From contig NC_086027.1 in assembly GCF_036323735.1 (NCBI RefSeq), positions 89,226,662 to 89,290,661 on the forward strand: a stretch of DNA of 64,000 bases, in the 5' to 3' direction. The translations under genes and the position numbers were made by a program. This document shows positions 54,930 to 64,000 of this stretch, in pieces (within the stretch, counting starts at the first letter, position 1; each line of letters opens with the position of its first letter). Under the pieces are notes generated by a model. The model was not told where the DNA came from. It did no database searches and saw only the letters and a program-made list of their open reading frames with translations. Source of the DNA: Rattus norvegicus. Taxonomy: Eukaryota; Chordata; Mammalia; Rodentia; Muridae.

Positions 54930-55028
54930 TTTTTTTTTTCTTTTTTCTTTTTTTCGGAGCTGGGGACCGAACTCAGGGCCTTGCGCTTGCTAGGCAAGCG
55001 CTCTACCACTGAGCTAAATCCCCAACCC
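54930..55028 (-). mobile_element. ID SINE with 15-bp TSD
   Basis: The ID complement: gctggggaccgaactcaggg, ctctaccactgagctaaatc, ccccaacc. Perfect repeats ctagatggataattc lie at 54915-54929 and 55029-55043. It lies 74 bp from the previous ID, in the same orientation but with a different target sequence, so it is an independent insertion. Confidence 0.97.
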
Positions 55029-55043
55029 CTAGATGGATAATTC

Positions 55044-56120
55044 AATAAAGGAAATATTTAATTTGTTGTATCGATATAGTTAATTGACAACTGTTTGAGT
55101 GTAGAGACATTTTAGAAATTTGATTCAAAGTTAGATTTAATTCAATACAATTGGGCATGATAAAGACTTAATATCCTGAAATATAATAATTCACTCAGTC
55201 ACATTCCAAAAGAGGAGATATGGGTATCAAAGTGACCACAAAGAGATCTAAGATGTTCAGGGGAGTCCAGAAAGATCTGTTGGTTGGAAATTGCACAAAG
55301 ATAGTAAAGACACAGGAACAATACTGGCTTAAATGAGATGAACTTACATGTTTTCTTTCTATTTGGAATCCTAGGTGGTCCAAGACTGGATAGGCACTCC
55401 ACTCTACCCTTGAGTCTGCCCTTTATTTTTGTCTCCAGTTCTTTTTTTCCCAAGTCTCCCATTGTACCACAAAATGATGCAACCGAAGACATCGTCGTCG
55501 GGTTAAAGTAGATTCTGTGTAGCTCACAAAGTCCTTAGAAGAGACTGTCACAACACATCCTAGCTGAGTTCTGATTTAATCGGAGTGGCTTGGGTACGAG
55601 GAGGCCCACACAGTATCAACTTATGTACTCCAATGTGTTTAATTCACAGTCCACAGTGTACAATGTGAACCACTTGAGCAGTTCATGTGTTATATCTGAG
55701 TTCTTAGAACGGAGGTGGAAGTTATGAATAATCCCGTTTATAGAATGGAGCATCATTAAAATGGGAAATATTTTTTGTGGCTCTTTAGTCTCAATTGTCT
55801 TGTTAGTATTCTGTATCCATGTGGACATGAATGCGCATGTGTTCACCTTTTGAATAGAGAATGTAATTCAGTGTGTGTCGTAGGTTCCTCCTGTATCCTC
55901 TTAGTTCTTTATCTCCTCAATCTGAATTTGGTTTTACGTTTCCTTTATAGAAATATGTGTACATGTGCAGCTATTTAGTTCTCTCTAGCTTTGCTCTGAG
56001 AAGCCCTGGATTCCATTTTGAGCCAGGTGTTGGGTGTTGACTGTAATAAATGACTGCTGAAGACATTAATTCATTAAGTGTCAGATTTCAACCTCTGAAA
56101 TACCTTTCAGGCCAGGATTA
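55044..56120. other. No features seen
   Basis: About 1.1 kb without a recognised gene or repeat. Confidence 0.4.
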
Positions 56121-56135
56121 TAGAGCAGTCTTCTT

Positions 56136-56692
56136 TTTTTTTTAAATTTATTTAATACTTAATAATAATTCTTTGGTTTCCGGGCAAACATCCCCCTCCC
56201 CCCTCCCCTTCCTTATGGGTGTTCCCCTCCCAACCCTCCCCCCATTGCCGCCCTCCCCCTAACAGTCTAGTTCACTGGGGGTTCAGTCTTAGCAGGACCC
56301 AGGGCTTCCCCTTCCACTGGTGCTCTTACTAGGATATTCATTGCTACCTATGAGGTCAGAGTCCAGGGTCAGTCCATGTATAGTCTTTAGGTAGTGGCTT
56401 AGTCCCTGGAAGCTCTGGTTGCTTGGCATTGTTGTACCTATGGGGTCTCGAGCCCCTTCAAGCTCTTCCAGTTCTTTTTCTGATTCCTTCAACGGGGGTC
56501 CTATTCTCAGTTCAGTGGTTTGCTGCTGGCATTCGCCTCTGTATTTGCTGTATTCTGGCTGTGTCTCTCAGGAGCGATCTACATCCGACTCCTGTCGGTC
56601 TGCACTTCTTTGCTTCATCCATCTTGTCTAATTGGGTGGCTGTATATGTATGGGCCACATGTGGGGCAGGCTCTGAATGGGTGTTCCTTAGT
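56136..56692 (-). mobile_element. L1 insertion reduced to 3'UTR, with 15-bp TSD
   Basis: The repeat tagagcagtcttctt at 56121-56135 and 56693-56707 bounds it. The T-run and the next 50 bp (complement of the extreme L1 3' end) differ from the young copies, while the rest of the 3'UTR is close to them. Confidence 0.95.
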
Positions 56693-56707
56693 TAGAGCAG
56701 TCTTCTT

Positions 56708-57359
56708 GCCCTTACATAGCTTCTACACCTTTTAACTGATACTACTATACTCCTATTTTTTGTCACCAGGGAAGATCAAAGTGACCTGCCATAGCTAGCA
56801 AATCCTGTTCCAAATTATTCGTGACATCAAGAAACCTCTTCATCTCAGGAACTGTCCCATCTAACTGGATCTTAAAGAGTAGGCTTTTGTGTGTTCGTTT
56901 TCCCTGTCAACAATTATTCTAAATTCACTCTCATAAGACATTTCAGACACTTTATCCGAATCCATACCTTGAGGTAGCATCTGTCCTTGGGGATCCATTA
57001 GATAAAGAGCAATATTTGTATGCTTTTAATAATACTTTCGAGAGCTCATAATGCACTCTACACTATGCAAGCTCCCTGAAGGGTTGCATTTCTGCCCTTG
57101 GAGCTCTCATAAGCTGGGGCTTACAATAGCCATGAGGGTACTCATCAGTGATTCTTGTGGGGGAAACAGCATGAATTGCCATTTCTCTAAATTTATGTAT
57201 TCATTAAATACATAGTGTATAAGTATATGAATAAATACTATTGAAAACAACTTGGTGTCACAATGCTCAATGTGTCACTTGAGCTGTATGTTACCGTGCT
57301 ACTAATTCCAGCTCACACCGCTGTTTAGGATCTTACCAGTTTTTGAATTATGAACATTG
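56708..57359. other. No features seen
   Basis: Unique-looking sequence. Confidence 0.4.
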
Positions 57360-57364
57360 TGTTC

Positions 57365-57510
57365 TGTTTTGACCCCCTTACGCATTATGTCTACCATTTT
57401 CCAGAAGATGCAACTGAGGCCCCGTGTGGTTCCTTGCTCAGGGTCACAAGGCTGGGCACGTGTGTGTGGGTCCTTCAGAGCCTGAGTGATGCCTGTTGTC
57501 TGTCTGGGGA
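57365..57510 (+). mobile_element. MIR SINE remnant
   Basis: ccattttccagaagatgcaa, ctgaggcc and gctcagggtcacaaggctgg follow the conserved MIR core. Ancient and diverged. Confidence 0.6.
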
Positions 57511-58379
57511 AACCAGAGGCATCAGTCAGTATGAAGTTGCCTTACGAAGTCTAAACTTGGTTTCTTTTAGACTCATTTGTGAATTCTTTTATACATGCAC
57601 TCAACGAGCATTGTAGAAGCTCTGATCAGTATCCAGACCTCTCCTTGCCTCTGGAACTCAAAGGCAAACCCTGTGGAATCTCAGCCTTCAAGGAATTGCA
57701 TGCTAAAGTTCAAGCTTAGGTTCAATTAATTTTCCATCTTCCGTAGATTTCTCTTTTCATTACCTTATGCTTTGTGACATCAGGAGAAGGTGACTGTAGC
57801 CCACTTTTTTTTTTTTTTTTTTGGCAGTAGGCTATCTTCCAGGTCTGATTTCAGTTGCATATTCTAATGTCAAGATGTCATTAATTAGTGTAGAAAATGT
57901 AAGGCATTGATTCTGCCAAGAAAATCTTGTTAATTTAAGCCAAACTGTTTAGGCTTCGGAGGCCACATCATATGCTAGAGAAAACAGGCGTCCCAGGCAT
58001 CTGTGAGATCTGCTAGGAGGTGGAACCAGTGAAGCTGATGCAAGGCTTCCACCCTGCATTACTCGAGGATACTCATGAGAATGGTGGGAGTGTTGTCTAT
58101 CACTCCAGTCAAGAGCTATTTCTAAGGCCTGCAGAGGAGAGCCCTTAGCTGCACTTATAGTGCTCCTGGGCTCTGGCATTGTGTCAACACTACTCTTTTT
58201 TTTTTTTTTTTAACCATTTGCTGAAAGGACTAAAAAGTGCTATACATTTGGTCAGAGTTGGAAAATAAGTCAATAACCACGGTAGCATTGAAACCTATTG
58301 TTCAAGTTTAAGTTTCAAATTTAAGTTGTTATTGTATTAACCGCTTGTTTGAAAAATCCAACCTTAAAATCTTTATTTT
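57511..58379. other. No gene; T-runs at about 57806 and 58195
   Basis: Unique-looking sequence with two T-runs and no recognised SINE body attached. Confidence 0.4.
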
Positions 58380-59730
58380 TATTATTTGAAATGAAAATGC
58401 AATTACGTCATTTTCCTCTTTCCTTTCCTCCCTCCAGTCTCTCTCATGTATACCTTTTTACTCTCTTTCAAATTCATGGCCTCTTTGTTCAACACGCACA
58501 CACGTGCACACGCATGTGCGCGCGCGTGCGCACACACACACACACACATACACACACACACTCCTAAATATGTAACTGCGACCTACTCATTTTGTATAAT
58601 GTTACTCCTTTGTATATTATTTCAGACCTGACCACTAGGAACTGAGAGACTCTTCTCTAGGGAAGATGATATTTCTCCCTCTCTAACTATTTCTTACTTT
58701 CCCATAGTCCTTTGTCTAGGTTCGGGATCTCCTTGGGTTTCCCCCTTCCATGTTAACATGTCTATTGGTCTTCCTTTTTTAACCATCCTGCTGAGATTTC
58801 ATGGGTGTAGTTCCCTGACATTTTCAGGAGACACAGTCTCGTGGCAGTCTTCTTGTTTCTCTGGCTTTTTAAACCTTTGTTTTCTGTCCCCTGATGCTCT
58901 CTGAGCCTTACGTGCAGGAGTTGTGTTATAGATGTTGGGGCTGGGTAGCACAGGATCACTTGTTCTCTGTATTTTGTTCGGATGTAGTTTTCTGTAACAG
59001 TTTTTGATTGGTACCAAGAGAAGGTTTTGTTTTTGTTGTTGCTTTTTCGTTATTAGCATTGGGAGCCATACTTATCCATGAGCTCAATGATAAATATTTA
59101 GAATGTAGTTACTAATTTTGCAGAGGTGGTAAGTTCTCCTCCGAGATCATGTATTTAGCTAGGTTTTCACTGCCAAGCATGATTTCCCTTTTGTTGAATG
59201 GGCCTTAAGTCCAATTAGAGAGCTTTGGGATACCACCAAGGTACATGTGCCGCCATTGTACCCTTACTGTTACTGTGGTGTGCATCTTATTGTTTTAGTT
59301 CACAGGCAACATCTCTTGGAATTGGTACCATGAATGCTAGTTCTCAGGGAGGAGACTTTCAGGTCGATCCAGCTTGGATCCTGTGAATCCTTAAGCCTGA
59401 TATGTGTCTTCCGCAATACGTCAGAACTTCAGAACTTAGCTTCAACCTCCTGGACCAACCAAGGGGCACAGGAAAAGCCTATAATGCTTTGGGAATCTCT
59501 TGGATAACCCTTGTCAATAACTGTAGCAGAACTTTGTCTTGCCTTGTATTATTAATTTTTTATTTGAAAATCTATGGCTCTTGGGGGAAGCATTGTTAAC
59601 CCATGTGAGGAAATTTCAATTTAATTATGTTGTCATGTGTGCTCACATGGATCTATGTGTACTCTATGTACTTTTATGTATATTCTTTACTGAGAAAATC
59701 CAACTTTTAATGATATACATGGAATGAAGT
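58380..59730 (-). repeat. Old rodent dispersed repeat, copy 2 (possibly L1 Lx-type 3' region)
   Basis: Recognised running order: caaattcatggcctctttgt, a CA-rich tract, gagatttcatgggtgtagtt, ttacgtgcaggagttgtgtt, tttctgtaacagt, ggccttaagtccaattagag, ggtaccatgaatgctag, tttgaaaatctatggctctt. It shares its layout with 52470-53110. No surviving reading frame is found, so the family label is tentative. Confidence 0.4.
58492..58562. repeat. (CA)n tract with palindromic CG core
   Basis: Alternating purine-pyrimidine throughout, with catgtgcgcgcgcgtgcgca in the middle flanked by CA runs. Z-DNA-prone. Confidence 0.95.
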
Positions 59731-60204
59731 CAGTTGGAGGCTATTATTAGAGGAGTAAAACATTGCCATGGTATTCTCCAGAAACAAACAGATGCTTTGC
59801 GGTATGAGAGGTTTTGCAGAGGGCACCTCTCTGGAGCAGGGAACTGTTGGATGAATTTGCTGGACTACACTCATTTGTATGTTTTGCACTTTAAGAACAT
59901 CTTGTTCTCTTCTTGCCAAATGTATGATGTTAGGAAATCCCCGTTCTTGGGGTGTGGTTCCTATCCGTAGCCTCTTGAGATTCTGACTCAGTCAAGGCAG
60001 AAATGATAGTGAGGCACTCAGCATAATTAGTAATCAAAGTTATTCAACAAAAGCAGAGAACAGAAGGCTATGACTATACATAATCAATACCACCGCCCCC
60101 CACATATAGGTAAGCATGCTAGCTGAACCTGAATCCCTGAAAAAAGAATTGATCAATGATGATTTTTTGAAAGTCTTAGGCTTAAAAATTCTAATATAAA
60201 TAAT

Positions 60205-60207
<3 letters not shown>
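59731..60207. other. No features seen
   Basis: Unique-looking sequence. Confidence 0.35.
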
Positions 60208-60254
<47 letters not shown>

Positions 60255-60292
60255 ATCCCTCCTTCTCTCCTTCCCGCCCTCCCTTCCTCTGG
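60208..60292. repeat. (CT)n microsatellite with pyrimidine-rich flank
   Basis: About 45 bp of pure CT followed by about 40 bp of C/T-rich sequence. Confidence 0.96.
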
Positions 60293-61449
60293 CTCTTGAA
60301 AAGTCTCTTGTTCTAGATGTTAAAGGCAAAATAAAGGGTGGTACATTTTGCAAATCCATTAGCGGGCAGCAGCCAATCTGGTAAGTCTAAAGGAATCCAT
60401 GTTTCTTGTATGGTTTTTTGGGAGGGAGAGACTGAAAATGTGGAACACGATGGACCTGTTGAGAATATTTCTGAGATGAGACACCAAAGGCTCTCTCTTC
60501 CAGGCTTGGCTTGCTGCTTGGAAATATTCCTGTGGGACCATCTTGTGCTTTCAAACTGATTTCCATATTCCCTAACCTTTGTCCAAAAGTAAAGCAAAAT
60601 AAAGAAACAGCAAAGAAACCTAGAATCTAAGTGGATCTCCTGACTTCCCCATGATTCACTATTTCTTTAGAGGTTACTCATCTACCTCCATATTGAATAA
60701 GGATTAGTAAGCTGACTCAGTACCATGTTCTTTATACATTAGGACTCCAGTTGGGAAATTTCAATGTTAGCATTAGGCCATTGATAGCAAATGATGCCAT
60801 GGGACTGTAAACAGATTTCCTGGAGAATCCTCCACACTAGTGCTATTTCAAACTCATTTTTGAAGCTTTACCCAATTATTCGAGCTTATACTATTACTTT
60901 CTCCATTGAACTTTGGGAGTATGTTGATCTCTCAATCCTATTACTTTAAGATCAGCCTTATGTACCCAGCATGGTGTCTGTTGAGTTTTGTGATTTATCA
61001 TCTCTCTACCAGATTATTTCTTACTGAGCATCAACTCCTCTCACATGTATCCCGTTGCAGGAACACCAAGGATGAAAGAAAGTCACCCTTTCCTGAGAAT
61101 TTCTTTGCTGACATCTCCACGCATCCCCTGGAACACTTTAGTTGTCTCTGCTCTGAACCCAAGCTTGCTTTCTTATCTGACAGTCGAAGCAGATCCTCTC
61201 TTGTGTCCACAGGAGGATCAGCTCTTCCCGTGTTCCCGTGTTCCACACTGAGTGGATAAACACTCAGGAGGAAGAAGACTGTCTTCTTCAGAGGGACATG
61301 GTCTTCCTGGCTTTTTTTTTTTTTTTTTTTTTTTTTTGCAAAATAGCACCAGGGTGCAGGTGCAGAGGCTCTTGGATACTAGATCTGCTATTTCTTATGC
61401 TCCCTTCCATTCTCTTAAATACTTAGAATACCAAATAAACTTGTTCATG
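60293..61449. other. No gene; T-run at 61312-61337
   Basis: Includes a 26-bp T-run and several short frames on both strands (e.g. 117 codons at 60906-61259) with no recognised protein. Confidence 0.4.
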
Positions 61450-61580
61450 ACCGTGTTTCTCTATGTAGCCCTGGCTTTCCTGGCTCTCACTCTGTAACCA
61501 GGCTGGCCTCAAACCCAGAGACCCCACTGTCTCTGCCTCTCAAGTGCTGGGATTAAAAGTGTGTGCCACCACCACCTAGC
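61450..61580 (-). mobile_element. B1 SINE
   Basis: Complement of B1: tatgtagccctggctttcct, ctcactctgtaaccaggctg, gcctctcaagtgctgggatt, aaaagtgtgtgccacc. Confidence 0.92.
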
Positions 61581-61759
61581 TCTTTCCCATATTTTCAAAC
61601 TTCTTTCCGTACTTTCATTCCCACGCAGCTCTCAGTAATCACCAGACTCTGAAGATTGTATAAGAATCACCATCATTGATATCGATTGCTTCCAGATCAA
61701 TGTGACAAGACATTTCTAGGACTGTTGGTTGCAACTTGTCAATTATCAATGTATGGTGT

Positions 61760-61761
<2 letters not shown>

Positions 61762-61812
<51 letters not shown>
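61762..61812. repeat. (CA)n microsatellite
   Basis: About 25 pure CA units. Confidence 0.97.
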
Positions 61813-63300
61813 ATACCCTGAAAAGACCTCACTTTACCTCCCTCTCTTTTTCTGATGACTTGGGCAAGAAGGACTCAGAGGAGAACTCAACACAGCTAAG
61901 ATTATTTATTACCCTCAGACCTGGGAGTCTTCTGGCTTAGTGACATGGCTTTGGGCATGAGAATTTGGCAGGAGTGCTGTAGCTATAGGAATCGAGGGCC
62001 TCAGTTCTGAGTGTGGCTGTCAGTGTGATAATACAGTGCCTATTATACAGCTATTGGACAGGTTCCTGGTGCACATGTGATAGTTGGAGAAAGGGGAGAG
62101 GGTGTTCATAAGTGATCAGAAGGCTCTATAGAGGGAAAGCATAGGAAAGCAGACAAGGAATGAAAGGGAGGAAGGGAAAGGGCTTCTTGCATGGTCTTGA
62201 ATATTATTCAAATCATGTAAAATGCACTTTATCATATCCCGAATCAAGTACCCTATTATCAGCATGTATCACATAGCCTTACATAGTCTTTCTCTGGTGT
62301 AAGCACAGTGGTGTAGGGCCAAGCTGTAACCCCAGTGAATAAAAATTCGGTTTAGAATCATTTTGTCATCTTTGCCTCAGATATCTTTTATTTTCTGATG
62401 CTCATAGGAACACTAGGATATTTTTTTGGCTTTTAGACTTTGACTAATATGAAATAATAAATCACCACTCTGAAACTATGGTGAAATCTTTGTGCAGAAC
62501 AATATTCAGTGTTTTGAAAGCCAGTTTGCTCGCGACATGTTCTTCATCTCTTAAGAATCAGGTGCAACAAATCCAGCCATCAATCATCATGAAGAAAACA
62601 CACCAGCTATTCCACTGATATTGACTTCTCAGTGAGTGTGAACACAGACAGAAATGCATGCTGTGAGGTTCAGACAATGCACACGTGTTTCTAAGGTAAC
62701 TGCTGTCAGAGTTGAAGGAGTGTGCTAATTTCTTTATAGTCTTGGAACTTTGCACTTTGAAATGAGACTGAAGAGAGAGGCAGCCCAGGGGTGGGCTGAT
62801 GAGTGAGTAGAGATGGAGTCAGGACTAACATTCTGTGTGTAGGATATACTTACTTTGTACTGGGTGTCTGGGCCCCATTTTCAGGATTTTTTTCCTTATC
62901 TGCAGAACTGGGGATTTCTCTACTAGTTTTAAAAATCTGAGTTTATTTTGAGGAATTGATTTAAGGCCAATTTATGTAGAGATAAAAAGAAAAATAAGAT
63001 TTAATGTCTTGGTAATTCAAATCAGGTTGTCACTTTCTGATGCACCATCCTTTACAAGACTTTGGGGTAGTAAATGTCAGGGAACTCGATGCAGTCCCAC
63101 ACTTAACTGTAAGAATCATGTGGTCCCAGTACTGGATGGTAACCTTACCATTGTTTGTCTCAGAAGGCCTAACAAGGCTCAGAAACATGTATCAAAAATA
63201 AATGTATTTTGCTTGTTTTGGAAGTGTGCACTACACTCTCTGTAATTAGATGCAAAACATTTGCCTGTCCTGCGGTCTGCTTAAGCATGAGTTCCAGTTA
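61813..63300. other. No features seen
   Basis: About 1.5 kb of unique-looking AT-rich sequence without a recognised gene or repeat. Confidence 0.4.
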
Positions 63301-63307
63301 GGACACA

Positions 63308-63356
<49 letters not shown>
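63308..63356. repeat. (CA)n microsatellite
   Basis: About 24 pure CA units. Confidence 0.97.
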
Positions 63357-63358
<2 letters not shown>

Positions 63359-64000
63359 ACCTAATTGATACTAGTTGATTAGAGCCTGGTGATGACAGAA
63401 GCAATCCAGAAAACACATGTGTAAGGCTTAACTTTATCTCTTATTTTAAATTCCATGTCTTGATGTCTTGTGGGAGATATGAATCCAACATGGATCCAAA
63501 TGTCCTGGTTTTCAACAGACAATGGGAAACTAGAATTCTTTCTAAATGCACTAGACATGGATGAGCTGATATGTAGTTGAAAACGTACTATGTGGAGATA
63601 AGACATGTATGTTGGATTTAGCCACCTACCTGCTTCTTTGACATGCGCAGTATAATAAAGGGACTGGAATGGTACAGAGCTCGTTTCAGCACTGGGGAAG
63701 AGGTGTTGGTCTTGTGAGAGTATTTAAAGTTCTTCTGTAAACCAAATCTGGAGAAAAGCACAGTAAAATCATTTGTCCGACTAATAGTTGTGATGCAAAG
63801 ACAGCATGGCATTAGCCTAGGTTGAAAGGGTCTCTGATGCCTGTTTTCCTTACACATTCTTGAAAGGTTCATTTTCAGATCTACTTGGTAATCTGTTGCC
63901 AAGAGTTTCTTTAGAATATGGTGGTCAGGTGGTTGGGAAGTGCATGAGGGCTCAGACCTGGTGGGCAAGACCAAGGCTAGGGAGCCCATCAACCATACAA
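63357..64000. other. No firm features at window end
   Basis: A 124-codon minus-strand frame (63618-63992) is open but shows no recognised domain, and its composition is not convincing. It could be an unknown LTR or part of a transcript; I cannot decide. Confidence 0.3.

Noticed and set aside
63618..63992. A 124-codon minus-strand frame as a gene.
   Set aside because: No recognised domain and no homologue known to me. It is kept only as unassigned sequence.

Overview
This is vertebrate nuclear DNA, most likely from rat (Rattus). Evidence: ID SINEs with internal pol III boxes, rodent B1, B2, B3 and B4 SINEs, a rodent URR1 hAT relic, and young L1 elements whose 5'UTR is made of roughly 600-bp monomers, as in rat L1. 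There is no microbial gene order, no operon, no rRNA and no CRISPR array. The window looks like intergenic or intronic sequence in which nearly all coding potential belongs to retrotransposons or to retrocopies of host mRNAs. The only candidate for a host coding exon is a coiled-coil exon on the minus strand at 2722-2957, with a good start context and a splice donor.

Layout. 0.8-2.2 kb: an indel-free 28-bp minisatellite of about 52 units. 2.7-3.0 kb: the candidate exon. 4-5 kb: SINEs and a URR1 DNA transposon with terminal inverted repeats. 6.1-7.9 kb: a nearly full-length Rab18 retrocopy (minus) with target-site duplications (TSDs). 9.35-9.70 kb: a 5'-truncated Rps25 retrocopy (minus), beside a large polypyrimidine tract. 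11-17 kb: SINEs, MaLR-like LTRs, and a young truncated L1 nested in an older, 5'-inverted L1. 17.6-18.06 kb: a 3'UTR-only L1. 18.5-24.7 kb: an old near-full-length L1 (plus) broken by stops and deletions and by an ID insertion. 26.85-31.8 kb: a non-coding LTR-internal-LTR element that received a young, internally deleted L1 joining 5'UTR monomers directly to the end of ORF2. 33-34.6 kb: an orphan RT fragment and another truncated L1. 37.5-40.3 kb: SINEs, a TG tract and a 3'UTR-only L1.

40.58-46.99 kb holds a full-length young L1 with perfect TSDs, an intact ORF1, and an ORF2 with one premature stop and one frameshift. 47.3-48.9 kb: an ancient antisense L1 containing a large TCTA microsatellite and a B2. 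49.5-64 kb: decayed rodent repeats, three ID elements (all minus), B1s, a MIR, another L1 3'UTR and several microsatellites.

The genes do not form a pathway. Their common theme is L1 machinery in cis (L1 copies) and in trans (SINEs, Rab18 and Rps25 retrocopies). Most insertions could be bounded to the base from their TSDs. Repeat family names rest on recognition from memory, not on a database search.
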